Translations under genes and position numbers: made by a program
Assembly (NCBI RefSeq): GCF_030817495.1
Contig: NZ_JAUSZK010000001.1
Span: 1,178,001 to 1,242,000, forward strand
From: Streptomyces sp. V3I7
Lineage (GTDB): Bacteria > Actinomycetota > Actinomycetes > Streptomycetales > Streptomycetaceae
Length of the DNA: 64,000 bases
Direction: 5' to 3'
Notes under the pieces: generated by a model
Told to the model about the DNA's origin: nothing
The model's input: only the letters and a program-made list of their open reading frames with translations
The model's database searches: none
Shown here: piece after piece, positions 32,532 through 40,005 of the stretch
Layout: each line of letters starts with the position of its first letter
Numbering within the stretch: the first letter of the stretch is position 1

Positions 32532-33377
32532 ATGGCAGTGCGTCCGGGACGTCAGGCGCGCCGGCTCCACTCCGCCCAGGTCGTACGTACCGAGCGGCTG
32601 ACCCCGAACATGCAGCGCGTGGTGCTGGGCGGTGACGGTCTCGCCGGTTTCACCGCGGACACCTGCACCGACCATTACGTGAAGCTGCTCTTCCCGGCCG
32701 ACGGTGCGGTCTACCCGGAGCCCTTCGACCTGGAGCGGATCCGTGCGGAGTTCCCGCGCGAGCACTGGCCGGTGACGCGGACGTACACCGTGCGCGACTG
32801 GAACCCCGTCCCCGGCGAGCTGACGCTGGACTTCGTCGTGCACGGCGAGGAGGGCCTGGCCGGCCCGTGGGCCCTGCGCGCCCGCCCCGGCGACACCGTA
32901 CGGTTCCTGGGCCCCGGCGGCGCCTACACCCCCGACGTGAGTGCCGACTGGCATCTCCTCGCCGGTGACGAGAGCGCGCTGCCCGCGATCGGCCGCTCCC
33001 TGGAGAGGCTGCCCGACGGCTCCCGCGCCCACGTCTTCATCGAGGTCGCCGGCCCCGAGGAGGAGCAGAAGTTCGACTCCGACGTGGACGTCGTCTGGCT
33101 GCACCGCGGCAACCGCCCCACCGGCGAGGCCCTGGTCGAGGCCGTCCGCGCCCTCTCCTTCCCGGAGGGCCGCGTCCACGCCTTCGTCCACGGCGAGGCG
33201 GCCTTCGTCAAGGACCTGCGCCGCCTGCTCCGCGTCGAGCGCGCCATCCCCCGCGAACACCTCTCCATCTCCGGCTACTGGCGCCTCGGCCACAACGAGG
33301 AAGGCTGGCGAGCCGTCAAACCCGAATGGAACGCCCGCATCGAGGCGGAACAGGAGGGCGGGTCGGTGGCGGCGTAG
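32532..33377 (+). CDS. Siderophore-interacting protein (FAD/NAD(P)H ferric-siderophore reductase)
   Basis: The 281-residue protein belongs to the ViuB/SIP family. The FAD-binding barrel carries the RTYTVRDW signature (RxYT type) followed by GPWALRARPGDTVRFLGPGG. The C-terminal SIP domain contains HLLAGDESALPAIGRSLERLP and the family end motif SISGYWRLGHNEEGW. The enzyme reduces Fe3+ in imported siderophores to release iron in the cytoplasm. ATG 32532 has GGGAGG upstream, and the iron box at 32495-32512 shows iron-dependent control. No siderophore importer or synthetase is adjacent, so it serves systems encoded elsewhere. Confidence 0.94.
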   Translation: MAVRPGRQARRLHSAQVVRTERLTPNMQRVVLGGDGLAGFTADTCTDHYVKLLFPADGAVYPEPFDLERIRAEFPREHWPVTRTYTVRDWNPVPGELTLDFVVHGEEGLAGPWALRARPGDTVRFLGPGGAYTPDVSADWHLLAGDESALPAIGRSLERLPDGSRAHVFIEVAGPEEEQKFDSDVDVVWLHRGNRPTGEALVEAVRALSFPEGRVHAFVHGEAAFVKDLRRLLRVERAIPREHLSISGYWRLGHNEEGWRAVKPEWNARIEAEQEGGSVAA

Positions 33378-33955
33378 GGCCGTTACGGGGGGGGCGACGG
33401 GCCGTGGCTGGGCGCCGAGCGGCGACTTGATGTGTCGCGCCTCGGCGCCGCGGCGACAACGCCCGAGGACCTCGCGGGCCCCGCCCGCGCATGAGGCGGC
33501 CTGCGACGCAAGGCCCAGCCCACGTGCCGCGATACCGACAACTCGGTCGCCCCGGCGCTGAGAACCGGCGCCATGCGGCGCGCCTCGGCGTCGCGACGTA
33601 CTCCCGAGGGACTCGCGGGCGCCCGCGCGTGAGGCGGCTGCACCTGCCGTCCGTCATCGCATGGCCCCGGCGCAGGTACGACGGAGGCGGCGAGCAACGG
33701 CCCACGGCTCACCTCAGGCGCAGCTCCCGAAGGTCCCCGACCGAGTCAGCGGGTCGCGGCACCGACTGCCCGCGCGTGCGACGCGAAGCGGTAACCGCCC
33801 TGGCGGTCGCCGCCCACCCCGGCTCCAGGTGGCAGCACCACGCCCCTCGGACGAGCCCAGAGCAGGCAGACGCACAACCACCGCCCCAAGCCCCACGACG
33901 CCGCAGACGCGCGCGGAATCGGCTGGCCCGGCGGAGCGCCTACGCTGGGGGTGAG
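33378..33955. other. 578-bp intergenic region with imperfect direct repeats
   Basis: No gene is supported. A ~65-bp sequence starting CGCGCCTCGGCG and ending GCGTGAGGCGGC(C)TGC occurs twice, at 33435-33503 and 33579-33641, with about 80 percent identity by eye. The rest is GC-rich and without clear hairpins followed by T tracts. Confidence 0.6.
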
Positions 33956-34909
33956 ATGAGACGTAAGACCCCGATCCCGCCCTCGCCCCTGCCGCAGCGT
34001 CAGGGGGTGGACGCGGTGCGGGTGCGGTTGCCCCGGGAGGGGGTGTGGGGGACCGTGCGGGAGTATCTGGTGGCGCGGCTGACCGGGGCCGGGCCCGGCG
34101 TGGTCGACGGGATGATCGACTCGGGGGCGTTCCTCGGCGCCGACGGGCGGGCCGTCGCGCCCGACGCTCCGTACGTGCCGGGCATGTTCGTGTGGTTCCA
34201 CCGCGCGCTGGCCGACGAGGTGCCGGTGCCGTTCCCGGTGGAGGTCGTCCACCGGGACGAGCACATCGTCGTGGCCGACAAGCCGCACTTCCTCGCCACC
34301 ACCCCGCGCGGCAGCCACGTCACCGAGACCGCGCTGGCCCGGCTCCGGCGTGAGCTCGGCATCCCGGAGCTGTCCGCCGCCCACCGCCTGGACCGCCTCA
34401 CGGCCGGACTCGTGCTGTTCACGGTACGGCCCGAGGAGCGCGGCGCGTACCAGACGCTGTTCCGCGACCGGCGTGTGCGGAAGGTGTACGAGGCCGTGGC
34501 GCCGTACGACGCCTCACTCTCCCTCCCCCGGACCAGACGCAGCCGGATCGTCAAGGAGCGCGGCGTGCTGGCCGCCCGCGAGGTCGAGGGCGAGCCCAAC
34601 GCCGAGACCCTGCTCGAACTCGCCGAGCACCGGCCCGCGGACGGGCCGGCCCGCTACCGGCTGACCCCGGCCACCGGCCAGACCCACCAGCTGCGCGTGC
34701 ACATGAACGCCCTCGGCCTGCCGATCCTCGGCGATCCGCTGTATCCGGAGGTGGCCCCCGCCGGACCGGCCGACGACTTCCGCCGCCCGCTCCAACTGCT
34801 GGCGCGGACACTGGAGTTCACCGATCCGGTCACAGGGGCCGAGCATCGCTTCCGTAGCGGGCGGGAGCTTCAGGCCTGGACCTCGTACGAGGAGTGGGCC
34901 GCCCCGTAG
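33956..34909 (+). CDS. RluA-family pseudouridine synthase
   Basis: The 317-residue protein is an RluA/RluD-type synthase that isomerises uridine in rRNA (or tRNA). The catalytic Asp is in AAHRLDRLTAGLVLF. Other family motifs are VVHRDEHIVVADKPHFLAT, VRKVYEAVAPY and TGQTHQLRVHMNALGLPILGDPLYP. The N-terminal part (VREYLVARLTGAGPGVVDGMIDSGAF) is S4-like but degenerate. Start ATG 33956 has GGGGGTGAG upstream and a -10-like TACGCT (33941-33946), so initiation may be near-leaderless. The open frame extends further upstream through the repeat region but that part is not family-like. The target uridine is unknown. Confidence 0.9.
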   Translation: MRRKTPIPPSPLPQRQGVDAVRVRLPREGVWGTVREYLVARLTGAGPGVVDGMIDSGAFLGADGRAVAPDAPYVPGMFVWFHRALADEVPVPFPVEVVHRDEHIVVADKPHFLATTPRGSHVTETALARLRRELGIPELSAAHRLDRLTAGLVLFTVRPEERGAYQTLFRDRRVRKVYEAVAPYDASLSLPRTRRSRIVKERGVLAAREVEGEPNAETLLELAEHRPADGPARYRLTPATGQTHQLRVHMNALGLPILGDPLYPEVAPAGPADDFRRPLQLLARTLEFTDPVTGAEHRFRSGRELQAWTSYEEWAAP

Positions 34910-34943
34910 ACGGCTCCGGTCCTCCCGCCCGCCGGTCCTCCGG

Positions 34944-36440
34944 TCAGTGGCCGTACCACCAGCGGCGCAGGCGCTCCCAGACGCCCAGAGGGCGAACCTG
35001 TTGCGGTACCGGTACCGGTACCGGCGCCGGTGCCGGCTGGGCCGGAGCGGCCGGCTCGGCGACCGGGGCGGAGGCGGGCATCGGCGTACGCGTGGTGCCC
35101 ACCTGCCACGTCGTGCGCTGCGGCGGGATCGGGGCGTGGCTGGGCTTGTCCGCCACGTCCTGCTGCGGCTTCGGCTCGAACCGCACCGGCAGTGACACCA
35201 GATGACGGGACGCGATCGACGACCGCCACGTCAAGTCGTCCTCGTCGCAGTCGAGTTGGATGTCCGCCAGCCGCATCAGCAGCGCGTCGACCCCGACGTC
35301 GGCGATCGCGCGCCCGATGTCCTGCCCCGGGCACTCGTGCGGACCGCCGCTGAAGGCGAGGTGGGAGCGGTTGCCCTGCATGTTGGCGGTCAGGTCGGGC
35401 CGTACCCGCGGATCGACGTTGCCCGGCGCGGGCGCGTACAGCAGCCCGTCGCCCTTCCGGATGTGCTGACCGCCCAACTCCGTGTCCTGCTTGGCGAAGT
35501 AGGCGAAGATGGTGCTGAACGGCGGCTCGTCCCACAGAGACTGCTCGACCGCCTCCGGCACCGTCATCTGACCGCCGTTGAGCTGGGCACGGAAGCCCGG
35601 ATCCGTGAGGACCATGCGCAGCGCGTTGGCGAGAAGGTTGGTGGTGGCCTCGTAGGCGGCGAAGAGCACGAGGCGCAGGTGCTCTCTGACCTCGTCGTCG
35701 GTCAGTCGCGCCGGGTGGGTGATGAGATAGCTGGTGAAGTCCTCCTCGGGCCGGGCGCGGCGGCGGGTGGTGAGCCGGCTCAGCGCATCCATCACGTAGG
35801 CGTGGCTGCTGATCGCGGTCTCCGTGCCCTTGAGCGCGTCGCGGGCGGACTGCACCATGCGGTCGTTGTACTCCTCGGGCATGCCGAGGATCTCGCACAT
35901 CACCGCCATCGGCAGATGCTCGGCGAACTGGGAGACCAGGTCGGCGCGGCCCGTCTCGCAGAAGTCGTTGACCAAGCGCTGGGTGTGGCGGCCGATGTAG
36001 CGGCGGATGCCGCGGTGGTCGATGGTCGAGATGGCGCCGGTCACCGCGGCCCGCAGTCGCTGGTGCTCCTCACCCTCGGCGTGGGCGCAGATGGGCTGCC
36101 AGGCGATGTGCGGCATGAGGGGATGGTCGGGCTTGACCATCCCTTCGAGGAGTGGCCGCCAGATGCGGCTGTCCTTGGTGTACAGCGAGGGGCTGCGCAC
36201 CATGTGCAGGTTCTCGGCGTGCCCGAGGACCACCCACATCGGCACGTCGTCGTGGAGCAGGACCGGAGCCACGGGGCCGTGCTCGCCGCGCAGCCGCTCG
36301 TACAGGCCGCCCAGGTCCTCCGCCTCGGGGCCGTACAGCCGGTGCAGCCCGCCGGGCCCCCGGCCGTGCGCCGGGCAGCCGGGCGGCGGCCCGACAGCGG
36401 GATCGTCCGTACCGGTCGAGTAGTGCGGTTCAGGAGTCAC
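34944..36440 (-). CDS. cvnE9: CYP157-like cytochrome P450 of the conservon (CvnE)
   Basis: The 498-residue P450 has the heme-thiolate Cys370 in FSGGPHECPGQ and an altered I-helix (FAAYEATTN, residues 260-268). The K-helix reads EQSLW (residues 299-303), so the otherwise invariant ExxR pair is missing. That is the published peculiarity of the CYP157 family of Streptomyces. The last ~70 residues are a Pro/Ala/Val-rich tail ending in WERLRRWWYGH, unusual for a P450 and possibly a membrane or protein contact. It is the last gene of the cvnABCDE operon (cvn9/rar type), 87 bp after the GTPase. Substrate unknown. Start GTG 36440. Confidence 0.9.
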   Translation of the reverse strand: MTPEPHYSTGTDDPAVGPPPGCPAHGRGPGGLHRLYGPEAEDLGGLYERLRGEHGPVAPVLLHDDVPMWVVLGHAENLHMVRSPSLYTKDSRIWRPLLEGMVKPDHPLMPHIAWQPICAHAEGEEHQRLRAAVTGAISTIDHRGIRRYIGRHTQRLVNDFCETGRADLVSQFAEHLPMAVMCEILGMPEEYNDRMVQSARDALKGTETAISSHAYVMDALSRLTTRRRARPEEDFTSYLITHPARLTDDEVREHLRLVLFAAYEATTNLLANALRMVLTDPGFRAQLNGGQMTVPEAVEQSLWDEPPFSTIFAYFAKQDTELGGQHIRKGDGLLYAPAPGNVDPRVRPDLTANMQGNRSHLAFSGGPHECPGQDIGRAIADVGVDALLMRLADIQLDCDEDDLTWRSSIASRHLVSLPVRFEPKPQQDVADKPSHAPIPPQRTTWQVGTTRTPMPASAPVAEPAAPAQPAPAPVPVPVPQQVRPLGVWERLRRWWYGH

Positions 36441-36527
36441 TGAGTCGCTCCGAAACTGAAGTGGATGTCGACGGAGAGGGAGGAGAGGGAGGAGAGGAAA
36501 CGGAGTGGGAAGCGGACGGACAACGGA

Positions 36528-37148
36528 TCACGTGAGCGCACCGCTCATCGCGAGCGAGTGCAGGAAGCGCATCAGGGTCATCAGCACGTCCCGGCTGGAG
36601 GCCCGGCGGCGTGCGTCGCAGTCCACGATGGGGATCTCCGGGGACAGATCGAGCGCCGTACGCAGCTCCTCGACCGGGTAACGGGGCGCGTCCGGAAAGG
36701 AGTTGACGGCGATGACGAAGGGCACGCCGCGCTCCTCCAGGCGCCCTATGACGTCGAAGCTGACCTCCAGGCGCCGGGTGTCGACCAGGACGACCGCGCC
36801 GAGCGCCCCTTCGAACAGGCCGTTCCACAGGAACCAGAAGCGTTCCTGGCCGGGGGTGCCGAACAGGTACAGCACCAGTTTCTCGGTGATGCTGATCCGG
36901 CCGAAGTCCATGGCCACGGTGGTGGCCGTCTTGGATTCGGAGCCGTAGTTGTCGTCGACGCCGACCCCGGCCTGCGTCATGGTCTCCTCGGTGGTCAGCG
37001 GCCTGATCTCGCTGACCGAGCCGACCATCGTCGTCTTGCCGACCCCGAAGCCCCCCACGATCACGATCTTCACCGCGGCCTGGGCGGTCTGCGGGAGATG
37101 GTCCTCGGTGCGTGGGCCCGGGATGGTGTCAGAGCTTTTGAAGTCCAT
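36528..37148 (-). CDS. cvnD9: Conservon small GTPase (CvnD)
   Basis: The 206-residue protein is an MglA/Ras-like GTPase. The P-loop is GGFGVGKTT (residues 32-40), and the switch II region is FGTPGQERFWF, where TPGQ replaces the classical DxxG. The base-specificity motif is NSFPD rather than NKxD. These departures are normal for this bacterial family. In conservons the GTPase works with CvnA (sensor), CvnB (roadblock) and CvnC (DUF742) in a membrane complex resembling eukaryotic G-protein signalling. ATG 37148 overlaps the end of cvnC by 20 nt. Confidence 0.93.
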   Translation of the reverse strand: MDFKSSDTIPGPRTEDHLPQTAQAAVKIVIVGGFGVGKTTMVGSVSEIRPLTTEETMTQAGVGVDDNYGSESKTATTVAMDFGRISITEKLVLYLFGTPGQERFWFLWNGLFEGALGAVVLVDTRRLEVSFDVIGRLEERGVPFVIAVNSFPDAPRYPVEELRTALDLSPEIPIVDCDARRRASSRDVLMTLMRFLHSLAMSGALT

Positions 37149-37566
37149 GCATCACCGCTTCGAGGAGTGACCGGTCGGGAAGCGCCTGGCGGACGATCGG
37201 GGCGCGCGCCTGCACCAGTTCGGCCGAGATCAGCTCGGTGATCAGGGCGGTCATCGTGCTGAACGGCAGATTGAGATAGGCCGAGAGCTCGGCCACCGAT
37301 AACGGGGCGGCGCAGAGCCGGAGCAGCGCCGCCTGCTCCGGCGCCACGGACGGGGGCGGGTCGGCGCGCGCGACGATGAGCGTCACCAGGTCGAGTTCGG
37401 CGCGCGCCCCGTCGGGGCCGGAGATGACGTACAGCCGCTCGGGGTTCTTGGCTCGGCCGCCGCCCTCGCCGCCCTCCTCGCCGTCCGCCTTCGGCTCCAC
37501 GGGGACGGGCGGCGGCGGGGGCGCGTCCCGCTGGACTCTGCGCCGTTTGCGTTGCGGAGGAGTCAT
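37129..37566 (-). CDS. cvnC9: Conservon DUF742 protein (CvnC) with a TTA codon
   Basis: The 145-residue DUF742 protein has a Pro-rich, charged N-terminus (residues 10-40) and the conserved core RLYVISGPDGARAELDLVTLIVA, then LRLCAAPLSVAELSAYLNLPFSTMTALITELISAELV. The core looks like a winged-helix fold. Leu89 is encoded by TTA (plus-strand 37300-37302), read by the bldA tRNA in Streptomyces, so the operon's output may depend on bldA at this gene. It overlaps cvnB by 4 nt and cvnD by 20 nt, so translation of the set is coupled. Confidence 0.93.
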   Translation of the reverse strand: MTPPQRKRRRVQRDAPPPPPVPVEPKADGEEGGEGGGRAKNPERLYVISGPDGARAELDLVTLIVARADPPPSVAPEQAALLRLCAAPLSVAELSAYLNLPFSTMTALITELISAELVQARAPIVRQALPDRSLLEAVMHGLQKL

Positions 37567-37970
37567 ACGGTCTGCCCGTTCCGCCGGGGCGGACTGGTCA
37601 GATGGGCACCGATCCGGACGACGAGGTCGCGCATGCGGCCGCTCATCCGGCCCGGCTCGCAGACGACGTCGGCGAGCACGGCGAGGTAGGCGTTGGCTCC
37701 GGCCGACATGAGGTAGAAGTAGCCGCCGTCGATCTCGATGACGACCAGCTTCATCTCACCGTTGCTGCCCGGGAGTTCGTGGGCCACCGCGCCCGCCAGG
37801 CTCTGCACGCCCGCGCAGGCGGCGGCGAGCCGGTCGGCGGAGTCGGGGTCGCCGCCATGGCGGGCGATGCGCAGTCCGTCGGCGGAGAGCACCACGATCA
37901 TCTCGATACCGGGCACGCCGGCGGCGAGATCCTTGAGCATCCAGTCGAAGTTGGCTCGCTGCTGGATCAC
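37563..37970 (-). CDS. cvnB9: Conservon roadblock/LC7 protein (CvnB)
   Basis: The 135-residue protein has the roadblock/LC7 fold (FDWMLKDLAAGVPGIEMIVVLSADGLRIARHG, then ADRLAAACAGVQSLAGAV and MKLVVIEIDGGYFYLM). Homologues (MglB-like) bind and activate the cognate small GTPase. Start GTG 37970 overlaps the cvnA stop (GTGA), so it is coupled to the sensor. The longer open frame upstream to 38111 runs inside cvnA and is discarded. Confidence 0.93.
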   Translation of the reverse strand: MIQQRANFDWMLKDLAAGVPGIEMIVVLSADGLRIARHGGDPDSADRLAAACAGVQSLAGAVAHELPGSNGEMKLVVIEIDGGYFYLMSAGANAYLAVLADVVCEPGRMSGRMRDLVVRIGAHLTSPPRRNGQTV

Positions 37971-39670
37971 TTGGGGTCCCCCTCGTCGTCGGTCTCCGCC
38001 TGGGCAGGCTTCTCGATCAGGTGCAGATACGCGGTCGGGTTGCGGGTGAAGTCGGTGGGGTGCACGCCCGGGTTGCCCTCCTTGAGGCCCTCCCAGAACG
38101 ACTCGACCCACAGCCCGGGTTCACGGTTCTTCTTCTTGTCGCGCTCGGCCTGGCGCGCGGCCTCGGCGTCGCTGTCGGGCTCGGCCCCCGACTCGGACGC
38201 CTGCCGGGGCACGGACGCGGCCTGGGGCGCCGCCGCGGGCTTGGTCTGCGACCAGACGGTCGGCCGGCCCTCGCGCTCGGCCCGCTCGATGGCGGCCTGC
38301 TCGGCGTACCGCTGGCTGAGCGGCGTCTTCATCTTGCTGCGGCGCTGCGGCAGTCCGCCCGCCGTCCACTCGGTGACCTCGGGGACGTCGTCCTCCATGG
38401 AGACGCCCGCGGGGATGCGCGGACTGGTCGGGCGGCGCCGCTTGGGCGGCCGCTTGGGGCCTTCGAGGGCGCCGAGTTCGGCCTTCGGCACGGCGGTGGC
38501 GCCGATGCCGTGGGCGAGTCCGGGGGCGCGCTCGGTGGTCATCATGTTGCTCGGCACGACGAGCACGGCACGCACCCCGCCGTACGCCGAAGCCCGCAGC
38601 GAGACCTGCATGTTGTACGTCGAGCAGAGCCGGCCGACGACGGCGAGGCCCAGGCGCGGGCTCTCCCCGAGGTCCTGGAGGTCGACGCCGGCCTTGGCCC
38701 GCTCCAGCATGGTCTCGACCCGGGCGCGGGCCTCCTCGCTGAGGCTGACGCCGCCGTCCTCGATCTCGACGGCGACACCGGTCTGCACCTCGGTGGCGGT
38801 GACGTGCACCTTGGTGTTCGGCGGCGAGTAGCGGGTGGCGTTGTCGAGGAGTTCGGCGGCCGCGTGGATGACCGGCTCGACGCAGGTCCCCTTGATGTTG
38901 ACCTTGGCGATGGAGGCCAGGTCGATGCGCCGGTACTCCAGGATGCGCGACATGGCGCCGCGCAGCACGCTGTACAGGGCGACGGGTTCGGGCCACTGGC
39001 GGCCCGGACGGCCGCCGCCGATGACGGAGATGGAGTCGGCGAGGCGGCCGATCAGCGCGGTGCCGTGGTCGATGCGCAGCAGGTCGTCGAAGACCTCGGG
39101 GTTACGGCCGTGGTCCTCCTCCATCTCCCTGAGTTCCATGGCCTGTTGGTGGACGATGGCCTGGACGCGCTGGGCGATGTTCACGAAGGAGCGCTGCGCG
39201 GCGTCGCGCATGGACTCCTCGTCGTCGACGATCTTCAGCACGGTGCGCAGCAGATCGCGCTGCGACTGCGGAAGGTGGCGCAGCTCGGGGTCGGCGTCGA
39301 GAACGGAGTGGATGACCTCGCGCGGGGACTGGCCGCGGCGCAGCCGGTCCAGTGCGGCCGGCACGATCTGCCGCCCGAACCGGACGAGTTCCTCGTCGTG
39401 GGTGGCCAGGCGCCGCTCGAGGTACGCGGTCGTCTGGTCGTAGTCGGACCGCAGGGCGCGCAGATGACGTCCGCGTCGTACGGCCTCGGCCGCCGTCACG
39501 GCCACGAGCAGCGTGGCGACGGCTCCGCACCAGCCGACGGGGGCCCGGGCGGGTCCCTGTACCAGGGCGACGGCGGCTCCGGTCGCCGCTGCCATCACGA
39601 TGGCCGGTAGCAACAGCGCACGCGCATAGGGAAGTTCACGCCCACCGGGAGGCGATTGCACACTCACCAT
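37967..39670 (-). CDS. cvnA9: Conservon membrane histidine-kinase-like sensor (CvnA)
   Basis: The 567-residue protein has two N-terminal membrane helices (YARALLLPAIVMAAATGAAVALV and GWCGAVATLLVAVTAAEAV) joined by a very short extracellular loop. A helical dimerisation region follows, then a HATPase domain (HAAAELLDNATRYSPPNTKVHV, VEIEDGGVSLSEE, LGLAVVGRLCSTYNMQVSLRAS). A Lys/Arg/Pro-rich tail of about 170 residues completes it. The canonical phospho-acceptor H-box is replaced by a degenerate FVNIAQRVQAIVHQQ helix, as in other CvnA proteins. It is the first gene of cvnABCDE. In S. coelicolor the cvn9/rar operon affects aerial growth and antibiotic timing. Confidence 0.93.
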   Translation of the reverse strand: MVSVQSPPGGRELPYARALLLPAIVMAAATGAAVALVQGPARAPVGWCGAVATLLVAVTAAEAVRRGRHLRALRSDYDQTTAYLERRLATHDEELVRFGRQIVPAALDRLRRGQSPREVIHSVLDADPELRHLPQSQRDLLRTVLKIVDDEESMRDAAQRSFVNIAQRVQAIVHQQAMELREMEEDHGRNPEVFDDLLRIDHGTALIGRLADSISVIGGGRPGRQWPEPVALYSVLRGAMSRILEYRRIDLASIAKVNIKGTCVEPVIHAAAELLDNATRYSPPNTKVHVTATEVQTGVAVEIEDGGVSLSEEARARVETMLERAKAGVDLQDLGESPRLGLAVVGRLCSTYNMQVSLRASAYGGVRAVLVVPSNMMTTERAPGLAHGIGATAVPKAELGALEGPKRPPKRRRPTSPRIPAGVSMEDDVPEVTEWTAGGLPQRRSKMKTPLSQRYAEQAAIERAEREGRPTVWSQTKPAAAPQAASVPRQASESGAEPDSDAEAARQAERDKKKNREPGLWVESFWEGLKEGNPGVHPTDFTRNPTAYLHLIEKPAQAETDDEGDPK

Positions 39671-40005
39671 GTATGCCCTCTGAGACGAATCGGCTGGGAG
39701 TCGGGGGAACTGACGGGGGGTCTGCCAGGGAAGAAACAGGGAACTGACTGGATCTTCGGCATCATTGGGAACACGCGCACGAATTCATCGCAACTCGATG
39801 CGCCGCGGGCGAGCTTAGTCCGACCGGATCAACGGCGTGGCATATTCCGCAAGCACCTGAAATCACGCGCGTGACAGGAGTAGCCTCGGCCCCATTTGCA
39901 CGCTCGGGTCTCATTCGCACACGATGCGTGACGACGTACGCGTGCGCGAAAAAGCCCCGTACCCCTTCCGGAAGGGGTACGGGGCTCTGCCCGGTACGAG
40001 CGGTG
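39671..40005. other. Intergenic region upstream of the conservon operon
   Basis: The 335-bp region is noticeably AT-richer than its surroundings (for example CATATTCCGCAAG, CATCATTGGGAAC), as expected for promoter DNA of cvnA on the minus strand. It also holds the helY terminator (39953-39986). No gene is supported. Confidence 0.6.
39953..39986 (-). terminator. Strong intrinsic terminator of helY
   Basis: A 34-bp perfect palindrome (17-bp arms, AGCCCCGTACCCCTTCC and its complement) lies 19 bp after the helY stop codon. Read on the minus strand it is followed by TTTTCGCG, giving five T with the last base of the stem. Confidence 0.9.
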
